Part shown: positions 13,810-20,914 of the stretch, one piece after another
Layout: each line of letters opens with the position of its first letter
Numbering within the stretch: position 1 is the stretch's first letter
Source: Candidatus Tayloriibacteriota bacterium
GTDB taxonomy: Bacteria > Patescibacteriota > Minisyncoccia > Phycocordibacterales > JAKAEA01
Assembly (NCBI GenBank): GCA_029288535.1
Contig: JARIGY010000047.1
Span: 1 to 22,807 of the forward strand
Length of the DNA stretch: 22,807 nt
Reading direction: 5' to 3'
The notes under the pieces: model-generated
Databases searched by the model: none
What the model saw: the letters and a program-made list of their open reading frames with translations, nothing else
Told to the model about the DNA's origin: nothing
Position numbers and translations under genes: made by a program

Positions 13810-14307
13810 TTATGAATTCTTAGCCTGCTCCAAAGCGGATGCGAGAGACTGCCTGAAAGCCCCGCTTGAGTCTGAAGCTCCAGAGACAGTGTTTACATTC
13901 GCGCTCTGGGCTTGGATCGCCTCCTGCCGCAGATACGGCATCGCCTGGGAATTTATCCTGACCGACGTTCCTCTGTCCTGCGGATAATCGAGGAATTGGA
14001 CATCGGTAAGCTTGCCACCGGAAATTGTTGCCCGAACCTGAATGTTGCCGTAATACGCATTCGCGCTTACGCCCGTGTACACTCCGTCTTTATATTGCCC
14101 CGCAGGTTTTGTGGGCGTTGGAACTTTTACTGGCGTGGGCGTTGGAACCGGCGTCGGCGCCGATATCGGCGTTGGTGCCGGTATAGACGTTTCCGCGACC
14201 GGCGCAGGAGACACAGCCGCGCTGGAAGCATCACCTACCGAACGCAAGTAGAGGGCATATAAGCCGAACGTGCTGACGACCAGAAATGATACGATATATT
14301 TTTTCAT
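13810..14307 (-). CDS. Anchored FMN-binding (FMN_bind) domain protein
   Basis: Protein of 165 residues predicted to carry covalently bound FMN outside the cytosol. A basic start and one transmembrane segment (about residues 4-21) are followed by a Pro/Thr/Val/Ala-rich linker (about 33-70, repeated PTP units) and a C-terminal FMN_bind domain (about 72-163) with DGVYTGVSANAYYGNIQV and ISGGKLTDVQFLDYPQD. The flavin attachment site reads NTVSGASDS (139-147), matching Dxx[ST]GA[ST] except that Asp is Asn (N139) and the acceptor would be Ser145. ApbE and the NqrB-FNR fusion follow at 3- and 1-nt spacing, so the domain is probably the outer electron acceptor. TAATAC 8 nt before the ATG is a weak -10 candidate. 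Confidence 0.88.
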   Translation of the reverse strand: MKKYIVSFLVVSTFGLYALYLRSVGDASSAAVSPAPVAETSIPAPTPISAPTPVPTPTPVKVPTPTKPAGQYKDGVYTGVSANAYYGNIQVRATISGGKLTDVQFLDYPQDRGTSVRINSQAMPYLRQEAIQAQSANVNTVSGASDSSGAFRQSLASALEQAKNS

Positions 14308-14360
14308 GTGCTTTTGTATTACAATTTTTTGAGAGTATTATTTCGATATACTATTGGCAA

Positions 14361-15005
14361 CTATGTGCCTAACCCAGTGCCTGTAATTGGGAAAGCTGGC
14401 CCAAGATATTTTGGAACCCTGCGCAGCAACACATCAATAAATGCACGAGGGCGAGACAATAATTCTCGAAGGTAATTTTTAATAGAATATTGTCCCCTAT
14501 CCGCAGCCAAGCCGTATGCATTGATACCCAAACTGCGAGCAATGTATACGGCTCGAGGCAAATGAAACTCCTGAGTGACAACAATTGCGGAAGAAATTTT
14601 AAACACCGCCTTTGCCCGATACATGCTGCTGTACGTATCAAAGCCTGCGTGATCTAGAAATATATCTTCAGCAGGAATTCCTTGGGCAATCAGAATTTTA
14701 CGCACCGGATCAACTTCGTTGTTTGTCACGGACGGGTTACCGCCTGACATTAAAATTCTTGAAACTTTTCCCTGCTTATAAAGAGCGATGGCTGTAATGA
14801 TCCTGTCTTCCAATACAGGACTTGGATTGCCTTTTTGCGATACTGCTGCCCCCAAAATAATTGCAACCTGAGCTTGGGCAGCCATAGCCAACGAAGAATA
14901 AATGTATTTTTCTCCCTGCACATAGACAAAGACATTAAGAACAAGGCCTCCGAGCAGTACCGTGGCTAGAATACTCAAAATAATGTATTTTAATTTTCTT
15001 CTCAT
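14361..15005 (-). CDS. SanA/ElyC/YdcF-like (DUF218) membrane protein
   Basis: Protein of 214 residues with one N-terminal transmembrane segment (about 8-27) and an exported DUF218 domain: AIILGAAV, GNPSPVLEDRI, ALYKQGKVSRILMSGG, DTYSSMYRAK, and VVTQEFHLPRAVYIARSLG. These are the conserved blocks of the SanA/vancomycin-resistance-like branch, linked in other bacteria to envelope polysaccharide or peptidoglycan-precursor metabolism; the precise reaction is not established. The ATG at 15005 overlaps the stop of the DedA gene (ATGA), and it removes a spurious 46-residue extension. It is the last gene of a five-gene minus-strand cluster from 16464. Confidence 0.87.
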   Translation of the reverse strand: MRRKLKYIILSILATVLLGGLVLNVFVYVQGEKYIYSSLAMAAQAQVAIILGAAVSQKGNPSPVLEDRIITAIALYKQGKVSRILMSGGNPSVTNNEVDPVRKILIAQGIPAEDIFLDHAGFDTYSSMYRAKAVFKISSAIVVTQEFHLPRAVYIARSLGINAYGLAADRGQYSIKNYLRELLSRPRAFIDVLLRRVPKYLGPAFPITGTGLGT

Positions 15006-15598
15006 GATCGTTTTCTTTGCTGTATATGCCACACCCTCCAAAGAATAATGCAGAGGCAAACGCAGCCGAAGAATGCCCAGCCGATGATGCCGAATGCCTT
15101 CGAATAATCCTGCCAGTATGTGCCCAGGAAATAGCCGACGCACAGGACGATGCCGATGGAAACTATATTGCCGAGCAGGTCATAGAAAATAAATACGGAA
15201 AACGGTATGCCGATAAAGCCCGAGAGAAGGTTGGTCAGCGGATCGGCAGCTCCGAAAAACCGCGTAAGGAATATCGTCGGTCCGGGATGCTTTGCCACAT
15301 AATCCTCCAGACGCACTATATATTTAGGAAGACGGATGCGAAGCATGCGCAGCACTTTCCTGCCATAGTTGCGGGCCAGAAAATATCCGCAGCAATCGCC
15401 GGCGGCATTTGCAAGTACCGCGACAAAAAGCGATGCGGCAAAATTGAAGTAGCCCTGGCTGGCGAACGCCCCGACCGCCAAGAGCAGCGTGTTTGTCGGA
15501 AGCGGCACAAGTATCGCGGCAAGAAACATCACGAGAAAGAGAGCGAGGTATTTGTACAGGAGCAGGAACGAAAGCAGGAAAGCGAGAATGGCACTCAT
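15002..15598 (-). CDS. DedA/VTT-domain membrane protein
   Basis: Integral membrane protein of 198 residues of the DedA/SNARE-associated (VTT) family, whose members act in membrane homeostasis, some as lipid flippases for undecaprenyl phosphate or phospholipids. The conserved blocks are present: a re-entrant-loop region LVPLPTNTLLLAVGAF (about 27-42), ANAAGDCCGYFLARNYGRK (about 61-79), and FLTRFFGAADPLTNLLSGFIG (about 104-124), containing the family's arginine but with FFGAADP replacing the common R(F/I)PxxR. Helices fill the C-terminus. It starts with ATG overlapping the upstream stop (TAATG) and ends in ATGA with the SanA-like gene, implying coupled expression. Confidence 0.87.
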   Translation of the reverse strand: MSAILAFLLSFLLLYKYLALFLVMFLAAILVPLPTNTLLLAVGAFASQGYFNFAASLFVAVLANAAGDCCGYFLARNYGRKVLRMLRIRLPKYIVRLEDYVAKHPGPTIFLTRFFGAADPLTNLLSGFIGIPFSVFIFYDLLGNIVSIGIVLCVGYFLGTYWQDYSKAFGIIGWAFFGCVCLCIILWRVWHIQQRKRS

Positions 15599-15993
15599 TA
15601 TTGTTGGGTGAAATATGCCCGGAGCGCATCCTGGACTTCGGCAAGAGCGGCAGCCTGAGACAAGTGGCCTATGGCTGCATAGGAAGCGATCGTCAGCCGA
15701 GGGTAACGGCTATCCGTTATCTTCAATTTCGATTGAAGATACTGCGGCGGCAATGCGAATAGATGATCGACATAGTCGAACGTCATCCACGCTCTGACTG
15801 ACGGTACGTCATTGACGGTAGCCGGCCTGTGTCCATGCAATGCCTTTATCCAAGCCGGTTTCTCGACCGGATGATACGGCTGGCGGGCGTACCTGTATTC
15901 CGCAAAAAATAATACGCCGGCCGCCAGAAGCACGGCGGCTACTACGACAAGCAGGACTACGATATGCGGCTTTATTTTTTTGCTAAAATTCAT
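15598..15993 (-). CDS. Orphan anchored protein
   Basis: Protein of 131 residues with an N-terminal transmembrane segment (about 9-31) and an exported part of about 95 residues. Notable stretches are VRAWMTFDYVDHLFALPPQYLQSKL (about 66-90) and YPRLTIASYAAIGHLS (about 97-112), with a helical C-terminus rich in alanine. Such compact helical domains recur in CPR proteins next to DedA genes in my recollection, but I cannot name the family. Its stop shares a base with the DedA start (TAATG). It may be a partner of the DedA protein. Confidence 0.7.
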   Translation of the reverse strand: MNFSKKIKPHIVVLLVVVAAVLLAAGVLFFAEYRYARQPYHPVEKPAWIKALHGHRPATVNDVPSVRAWMTFDYVDHLFALPPQYLQSKLKITDSRYPRLTIASYAAIGHLSQAAALAEVQDALRAYFTQQ

Positions 15994-16012
15994 TTTTTGC
16001 GTAGCGGTACTA

Positions 16013-16237
16013 TTATTTGAAAAGATCCGAGGATTTCAATTTGAGAAAACCGAAAAGATACACTATTTCAAGAATGCCGAGCGTGTTGACCAGGAGAAAT
16101 ACGATGAACCACAGGAAGTGGCTTCGTTTCCCTGCATGCCACAGGGCCAACCCTTTCCAAAATAAACTCCACACTACAATGAGAAGAAAAAGCGCGGTGT
16201 GCGAATCTATCCATGTTGCGATATCTGATCCTGTCAT
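16013..16237 (-). CDS. DUF5652 small membrane protein
   Basis: Protein of 74 residues with two transmembrane helices (about 15-35 and 40-64). The pattern VWSLFWKGLALWHAGK followed by WFIVFLLVNTLGILEIVYLF is the DUF5652 signature, a family seen mostly in Patescibacteria, and it supports the taxonomic reading. Function is unknown. It lies 17 bp after the upstream small gene and 19 bp before the next one, within the 16464-14361 cluster. Confidence 0.88.
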   Translation of the reverse strand: MTGSDIATWIDSHTALFLLIVVWSLFWKGLALWHAGKRSHFLWFIVFLLVNTLGILEIVYLFGFLKLKSSDLFK

Positions 16238-16254
16238 AAATGTATTTTTATTTT

Positions 16255-16464
16255 TTAATGATAATCCTGTTTGGAAGACACTAGCTCGTTTGCCTGCTTG
16301 ATAGCCTCCTCGGGTTCAAGTTCCCCATTTTCGAGCTTGGCCTCAAGCCCTTTTAAAGCATCGAGCTCATGATCATTGGCTCCCATTGTCGCCACTTTAC
16401 CCCTGATTTCCCCTATTACCATGAGAGCTAGGGCGGCGTCCGGTTTGAGTTCGATATGTTCCAT
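16255..16464 (-). CDS. Small acidic soluble protein of unknown function
   Basis: Protein of 69 residues, acidic and almost wholly helical: EHIELKPDAALALMVIGEIRG, then a turn (GANDHELDAL), and LEAKLENGELEPEEAIKQANEL. It could be a three-helix bundle adaptor. No family was recognised. The ATG at 16464 is chosen, not the much longer frame to 16644, because an extended -10 (TGG-TATGCT) ends 6 nt before it and because the longer frame would run antisense into the SRAP gene. It heads the five-gene minus-strand cluster. Confidence 0.7.
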   Translation of the reverse strand: MEHIELKPDAALALMVIGEIRGKVATMGANDHELDALKGLEAKLENGELEPEEAIKQANELVSSKQDYH

Positions 16465-16470
16465 GGCATA

Positions 16471-16479
16471 AGCATACCA
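16471..16479 (-). promoter_or_regulatory. Extended -10 of the 16464 cluster
   Basis: Minus-strand TGG then TATGCT, ending 6 nt before the ATG at 16464. No Shine-Dalgarno fits. The message would be leaderless. Confidence 0.55.
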
Positions 16480-16549
16480 GATTAAAGCGGTTTTAGTAAC
16501 GTTTGTTTGATCTTTGAAATAATGTGGAGCATGTGCAGTCTTTAGCCCT

Positions 16550-17209
16550 ATGTGCGGCCGATTTTCACTCGATGTTCCCCAAGAGGAAATAGAGGCGTAT
16601 TTTGACGCCCGTTTTGCCGACGACGGGTATAAGCCGAGATACAATGCGGCTCCTACTCAAGCACTGCCGGCGGTAGTGGACGAAGATCCGTCTGAGATCC
16701 GCTATCTAGACTGGGGTTTGCATCCGAGCTGGTTCAAGCCCGACAGAGGCTTGATAAACCTAAAGGCCGAAACGATGGCGCAGAAACCCTTCATGCGGAG
16801 ATTCCTTTCCAGAAGATGCCTGATACCGGCTACAGGATTTTTCGAATGGAAGAAAGGCCAGGATAAAAACAAAATCCCCTATCGGATATTCATAAAAGAC
16901 AGGCCGCTGTTTTCATTTGCCGGAGTATGGGAACCGGAAAAGGATGCGTCCGGCAATCTGATAAACCGCTTTGCGATCATAACTACCGCGCCGAACGAAC
17001 TTGCCAGCTCTATCCACAATAGGATGCCGGCCATACTCTCGGAAGAAAATGAGAAAAAGTGGCTGCTTAAGGATCTGCCCGCCGAATACGCCCTGCACTT
17101 ATTGGGGCCGTACCCCGCTGGCGAAATGGACGCGTACGAAATTTCCGCGGCGGTAAATAATCCGAAAAATGATTCTGCGAAAATCCTGCTGCCTGAGCGC
17201 GACAGGTAG
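16550..17209 (+). CDS. SRAP/YedK (HMCES-like) abasic-site DNA-protein crosslinker
   Basis: Protein of 219 residues of the SOS-response-associated peptidase family, which bonds covalently to abasic sites in single-stranded DNA and shields them. All key residues are visible: Cys2 directly after the start methionine (MCGRFS), N32 in YNAAPTQ, E99 in TGFFEW and H156 in IHNRMPAIL. Family length is normal. Met1 must be removed for Cys2 to act, which also fixes the start. It precedes the VIT1-like transporter by 14 bp but that gene has its own -10. I see no LexA-like operator upstream. Confidence 0.93.
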   Translation: MCGRFSLDVPQEEIEAYFDARFADDGYKPRYNAAPTQALPAVVDEDPSEIRYLDWGLHPSWFKPDRGLINLKAETMAQKPFMRRFLSRRCLIPATGFFEWKKGQDKNKIPYRIFIKDRPLFSFAGVWEPEKDASGNLINRFAIITTAPNELASSIHNRMPAILSEENEKKWLLKDLPAEYALHLLGPYPAGEMDAYEISAAVNNPKNDSAKILLPERDR

Positions 17210-17211
17210 TG

Positions 17212-17217
17212 TATACT
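17212..17217 (+). promoter_or_regulatory. -10-like hexamer of the VIT1-like gene
   Basis: TATACT ends 6 nt before the ATG at 17224 and follows the SRAP stop by 2 bp. This supports ATG 17224 over the GTG at 17209 and predicts a leaderless message. Confidence 0.55.
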
Positions 17218-17223
17218 GTTTTT

Positions 17224-17709
17224 ATGAAAAAGATCCATTTGCGCGACGTCATCCTCGGCGGACAGGACGGCCTGGTCAACGTGCTCGGGCTGTCTCTCGG
17301 ATTGTTTGCAGCCCACTCTTCAGCCCGGGTGATCTTGGTTGCCGGTCTTGCTGCGGGTTTTTCGGAAGCCGTGTCCATGGGAGGCGTTGCCTACACCTCG
17401 GCACTGGCAGACAAAGCCAGGATCAGCGGACCATCCAAAGACAGCCTTGCCTTTGAAGCGCTCATAGTCGGCCTTTCGGCTCTTGTCGGCGCATTTATTC
17501 CAATCATCCCCTTTATATTTTTCAATATAGTCGTTGCGATAATATCCGCGTTCATTATCAGCATTGCCATATTGTTCCTCATAGGTTTTGCCCGCGGCCG
17601 GATCATGGACGAAGCAAGCCCGTTTCGATCGGGAACCCAGATGGTGCTGATCGGCATTCTCAGTTCGCTCGCAGGTTTTCTTATAGGCTTAGCGCTTAAG
17701 ATAACATAA
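17224..17709 (+). CDS. VIT1/CCC1-type small membrane transporter homologue
   Basis: Membrane protein of 161 residues with about five helices. The N-terminal block GGQDGLVNVLGLSLGL and the second block AAGFSEAVSMGGVAYTSALADK correspond to the two conserved stretches of the vacuolar-iron-transporter (VIT1/CCC1) family, which exports Fe2+ or Mn2+ in exchange for protons. It is short for the family (about 220-250) and has only a brief loop (ARISGPSKDSLAFEA) where metal-binding helices usually sit. The common GEY glutamate is replaced by GVAY. Transport and its metal are therefore uncertain. Convergent with the MFS gene, whose stop is 17 bp away. Confidence 0.8.
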   Translation: MKKIHLRDVILGGQDGLVNVLGLSLGLFAAHSSARVILVAGLAAGFSEAVSMGGVAYTSALADKARISGPSKDSLAFEALIVGLSALVGAFIPIIPFIFFNIVVAIISAFIISIAILFLIGFARGRIMDEASPFRSGTQMVLIGILSSLAGFLIGLALKIT

Positions 17710-17725
17710 CCACGAAGCACGACTT

Positions 17726-19225
17726 TTACTCGGCGATGACATGATGCTCGTGGGTAATCGCCTCCTTCGGAACCCTGATGAGAAAGGCCGCAAACGCTCC
17801 GAAGAAAATAAGGCCCGCTGCGGTTTTAAAAACGAAGGCATAGCTGCTCACTTGGGCTTTGAGTTCTATAAGGGCAATGAACTGCCGAACGAGCTGCGGA
17901 CGCACGGAATGGATAACGCTGTTCTTGGAAATCGTAATGACATTCGAGCTGATTTTGGTACTCAGGATCGTACTGAAAATGGCGACACCGAACGCGCCGG
18001 AAATATTCCGCACGAGGGCGAGAATGGCGGAGGCTTCGCCGATATCCTCCTTGGGCACGGCCACAGCAACCAGGTTTGTACGCTGTGCCATGCCGAACCC
18101 GAGACCGAACGACAGCACACAGAGCGGAATGATGATGTCGAGCGCAGTCGAACGCGGGTCGATATATGACAGCAGAAACATGCCGAGGCCTGCGACCAGC
18201 GTACTCACAAAGATCACGTATGACGGTTTCACTCTGCCGATCAGCATGCCGCCGAGCGGCGAAGCGGCCATAAGGGCCACAGCCAAAGGAATGAACAGAT
18301 ATCCTGTCTGGGTCGCGTTGTAGCCGAGGAACGTTTCGGCGAAGATCGGGATGAGAAAAATCGCGCCGATGAGCGCCATGAACACGATGAAATTATTGAT
18401 AAGCGTATTGACAAATGTGCCGATTTTGAAAAAACCCAAATTGATGATCGGTTCGGACTGCCTGGTTTCTACCCTGTAAAAAATAATGGCGAAAATGACG
18501 GTAAGCGCATACCAGAAAATGCTTGCCAGCGAAAGCCATCCCCAAGTCTGACCCTGATCCAAGACGAGTGTCAAAGCAAACAGAGTAACGCCAAGCGTAA
18601 TGGAACCCCACCAGTCGAATTTTACGTTGCGCTTCTCGCCGACCGACTCGCTGATATAGCGGAGCGCAAGGACAAGTCCGAAAATCCCCAGAGGGATGTT
18701 GATGAAAAAGACGGCGCGCCAGCTGAAGTGGTCTATGATCGGGCCGCCGATCAGCGGACCGAAAACCGAGGCTACCGCAAACGCTCCCGACCAGATGCCG
18801 AGCGCCTGGGCCCGTTCTTTCGCATTGCTGAAAGTGACGGCGATAATTGCCATGGCTGTCGGATAGTCGGCAGAGACCGCGAAACCCTGGATAACCCGGA
18901 ATACGATCATCGATGTGAGATTCCAGGCAATAGCGCACAAGCCCGAAGCGACAATGAAGCCGACGAAGCCGATAAGATAGATGCGCTTGCGGCCGGCGGT
19001 ATCGCCGAGCTTGCCCCACACAGGCACGAAAACGGCATTGGCTAGAATGTAGGCAGTGGAAACCCAGGCCGCATTTGAAATATTGACTCCGAAATCGCCG
19101 ATGATTTTCGGCAAAGCCAGGTTAACGACCGTCTGGTCGAGACGGCCGAGAAACGTACCTACGATGACGGTAAACAGCACCCACCATCGCACATTGCTTT
19201 TTTGGCCGGCATTGTTATCGGACAT
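17726..19225 (-). CDS. EmrB/QacA-type (DHA2) MFS efflux transporter
   Basis: Proton-driven exporter of 499 residues with 14 predicted helices. Marks of the DHA2 family: helix 1 stretch LDQTVVNLALPKI (about 29-41), motif A in GKLGDTAGRKRIY (about 71-83), motif C-like GPLIGGPIIDHFSWR (about 156-170). Substrates are not predictable and could be drugs, lipids or metabolites. The start overlaps the end of the compact HlyD-type gene by 11 bp, with GAGG 6 nt before the ATG, one of the few good Shine-Dalgarnos, as expected for an internal gene. It is the last gene of a three-gene operon from 20856. Confidence 0.92.
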   Translation of the reverse strand: MSDNNAGQKSNVRWWVLFTVIVGTFLGRLDQTVVNLALPKIIGDFGVNISNAAWVSTAYILANAVFVPVWGKLGDTAGRKRIYLIGFVGFIVASGLCAIAWNLTSMIVFRVIQGFAVSADYPTAMAIIAVTFSNAKERAQALGIWSGAFAVASVFGPLIGGPIIDHFSWRAVFFINIPLGIFGLVLALRYISESVGEKRNVKFDWWGSITLGVTLFALTLVLDQGQTWGWLSLASIFWYALTVIFAIIFYRVETRQSEPIINLGFFKIGTFVNTLINNFIVFMALIGAIFLIPIFAETFLGYNATQTGYLFIPLAVALMAASPLGGMLIGRVKPSYVIFVSTLVAGLGMFLLSYIDPRSTALDIIIPLCVLSFGLGFGMAQRTNLVAVAVPKEDIGEASAILALVRNISGAFGVAIFSTILSTKISSNVITISKNSVIHSVRPQLVRQFIALIELKAQVSSYAFVFKTAAGLIFFGAFAAFLIRVPKEAITHEHHVIAE

Positions 19226-19841
19226 AGATCCTCAACTTAGCGGACATGCCGTTCTTAAGTTCAGGGTACTGCAGAGTATTATAGCGAACTTTGATATCGA
19301 ACTGCATGGTCGGACGCTGGTCTGAAATGCTGAAAACGACGCTTGACTGATCCGATGTCGGACTGACTTCATCGACAACTCCGGTGAATATCCTGCTGCC
19401 GAAAGCATCGACGGTAAATTCAGCCGGCGCGCCGACTTTGATGCGGGCAAGGCCTTTGTCTTCATCGATTTTGCCGACAACCCTCAGTTGGGCCGGATCG
19501 ATCATGGTTATTACCGCACTGCCGGGCATGAAGACCTGGCCCGGCATATTTTGCACGGAGAGTATTATCCCGGACGCGTGCGAAGCGAGCACTTCGGAGC
19601 CGATCCGGGCGAGAGGCTGGTCGGCAGCGACAGTGTCTCCGACTTTTACATACACAGAGGAAAGAATCCCTTCGGTTTCAGGTCCGATCGAGATGATCGG
19701 CGCAGAAATGATCGACGCATCGACCGAGACAAACGACGTGTACGACCTCCAGTAGAGTATCCCCGCGCAAACCGCCAGAATAACGATAATGCCGACGATG
19801 CTTTGCACCGCTGGCCGCTGAAAAAAGCGTTGATGTTCCAT
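19215..19841 (-). CDS. Compact HlyD/EmrA-like adaptor lacking the alpha-hairpin
   Basis: Protein of 208 residues. One N-terminal transmembrane segment (about 14-30) is followed by a lipoyl/barrel-sandwich domain: VDASIISAPIISIGPETEG, VYVKVGDTVAADQPLARIGS, directly joined to SHASGIILSVQNMPGQVFMPGS. A beta-barrel part follows (LRVVGKIDEDKGLARIKVGAPAEFTVDAF, about 128-160). In EmrA the two lipoyl halves are split by a long coiled-coil hairpin; here they are joined by a few residues. It starts 1 nt after the larger adaptor's stop (TAATATG) and overlaps the MFS gene. Likely a periplasmic-side partner of the MFS pump. Confidence 0.85.
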   Translation of the reverse strand: MEHQRFFQRPAVQSIVGIIVILAVCAGILYWRSYTSFVSVDASIISAPIISIGPETEGILSSVYVKVGDTVAADQPLARIGSEVLASHASGIILSVQNMPGQVFMPGSAVITMIDPAQLRVVGKIDEDKGLARIKVGAPAEFTVDAFGSRIFTGVVDEVSPTSDQSSVVFSISDQRPTMQFDIKVRYNTLQYPELKNGMSAKLRIYVR

Positions 19842-19842
19842 A

Positions 19843-20856
19843 TTAATTTGTGACAATAGTGATAAGCGTCTTATTTGCAATCGCCGAGTTCCCAACCTGA
19901 AGTGACGGATCTACGGATTCAACCACGCCGTCTGCGGGTGCGACAATCAGATCATTATTGTACGCGGCAAGGGCGGCTTCGTATGTGCCGTTAGCGGAAT
20001 CAATTCCTGCCTGAGCAAGATTGGCATCGTTCGAACCGTTTTTACCAAGATTGGCTTCGAGCTGTCCGAGCACCTGGTCGTGCGTTGCCAACGCGGCATC
20101 GTAAGCATTTTTATTTGCAGCGTAGCCTGCGGACGCGGTGTTCGGAATAATCACGATCCACCTGATATAGGTTGAATTGTATCCGACCGGAAACTGGACA
20201 TAGAGTCCGCAGGTGCCGAGCGGTTGAGAAGTGTAATTGGTAGCGTTGGCAGTGCCCGATTCGAGTCCTTTGAACGTGAACGAGTAGCCCGAATTCGAAC
20301 CCGATTGATATGGATCTATTTCATAACTTCCCTCTTTGCCGCATGTATAGGTGCCGGTAATCTGCGGTGCCTGAGCGCTATCGACGGTAGCTCCCGAATA
20401 GCCGTTTACCGTTTGCGCCGCGACTGCCGCAAGTCCGCTCGAAAGAAGCGTGCGGTATGCATTCGCCACGAGCGTGTCCTGCTGGGATTTGGCATGCGCG
20501 TACTGAACATCGAGAGATGCGTATTGCGCTTTCGCCAGTTCGACTGCGCCGCGAGCCTGATTGACCAAGCCTTGGGCATCACTAGCATCAAGCGATGCGA
20601 GAATGTCGCCCTTTTTTACATGGGCGCCGAGGGTTAGCTGAACAGCGGCTATTTTGCCGGCTTTGACAAAAGACAGGCTGACCGTTTTGCTTTGCGCTTG
20701 GAACGAAGGATCGGCAACAGCATCAGTCGAAAGCGATACGACTGGCGCCTGACCAATAGACCGATACATATGAGCCGTACCGATACCGGCTATGATTAAA
20801 ACAATGGGAATAACGATCTTTGGTTTGCCAAATATAGCAGCAAGTAGTCTTTTCAT
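19843..20856 (-). CDS. HlyD-type membrane fusion protein with inserted domain in the hairpin
   Basis: Adaptor of 337 residues. A transmembrane segment (about 13-30) leads to the first lipoyl half (LSFVKAGKIAAVQLTLGAHVKKGDILASLD, 61-90), an ascending helix (about 93-147), an extra segment (about 148-245) and a descending helix (about 247-300), then the second lipoyl half (NDLIVAPADGVVESVDPSLQVGNSA). The extra segment holds two cysteines (C172, C216), many Gly, Ser, Thr and Tyr, and strand-like stretches such as YSFTFKGLES and YIRWIVIIPN, so it may be a disulfide-bonded beta domain at the hairpin tip, where TolC contact would occur in diderms. First gene of the efflux operon, with TTGACA upstream. 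Confidence 0.87.
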   Translation of the reverse strand: MKRLLAAIFGKPKIVIPIVLIIAGIGTAHMYRSIGQAPVVSLSTDAVADPSFQAQSKTVSLSFVKAGKIAAVQLTLGAHVKKGDILASLDASDAQGLVNQARGAVELAKAQYASLDVQYAHAKSQQDTLVANAYRTLLSSGLAAVAAQTVNGYSGATVDSAQAPQITGTYTCGKEGSYEIDPYQSGSNSGYSFTFKGLESGTANATNYTSQPLGTCGLYVQFPVGYNSTYIRWIVIIPNTASAGYAANKNAYDAALATHDQVLGQLEANLGKNGSNDANLAQAGIDSANGTYEAALAAYNNDLIVAPADGVVESVDPSLQVGNSAIANKTLITIVTN

Positions 20857-20862
20857 AGTATA

Positions 20863-20890
20863 AAAGTAACTTTTCTAAAGCTTTTGTCAA
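20863..20890 (-). promoter_or_regulatory. Promoter of the efflux operon
   Basis: Perfect TTGACA (20885-20890), 16-bp spacer, and TACTTT (20863-20868), which ends 6 nt before the ATG at 20856. A second hexamer, TATACT (20857-20862), abuts the ATG but is 22 bp from the -35. The spacer holds AAAGCTTT, an 8-bp palindrome that could be part of an operator. Confidence 0.6.
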
Positions 20891-20914
20891 TGCGCATGCT
20901 TGAATGGCAATTGC

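Noticed and set aside
14095..14200. Repeated ggcgttggaac-like units as a DNA repeat or array
   Set aside because: They encode the Pro/Thr-rich linker of the FMN_bind protein and vary at codon third positions; no spacer structure.
15006..15143. N-terminal extension of the SanA-like protein
   Set aside because: The added residues are arginine-rich shadow of the DedA gene; the ATG at 15005 gives a normal anchor and a 4-bp overlap.
16465..16644. Longer 129-residue version of the 16255 minus-strand gene
   Set aside because: The extra 60 residues run antisense to the start of SRAP and look non-biological, while a promoter-like box sits just before the ATG at 16464.
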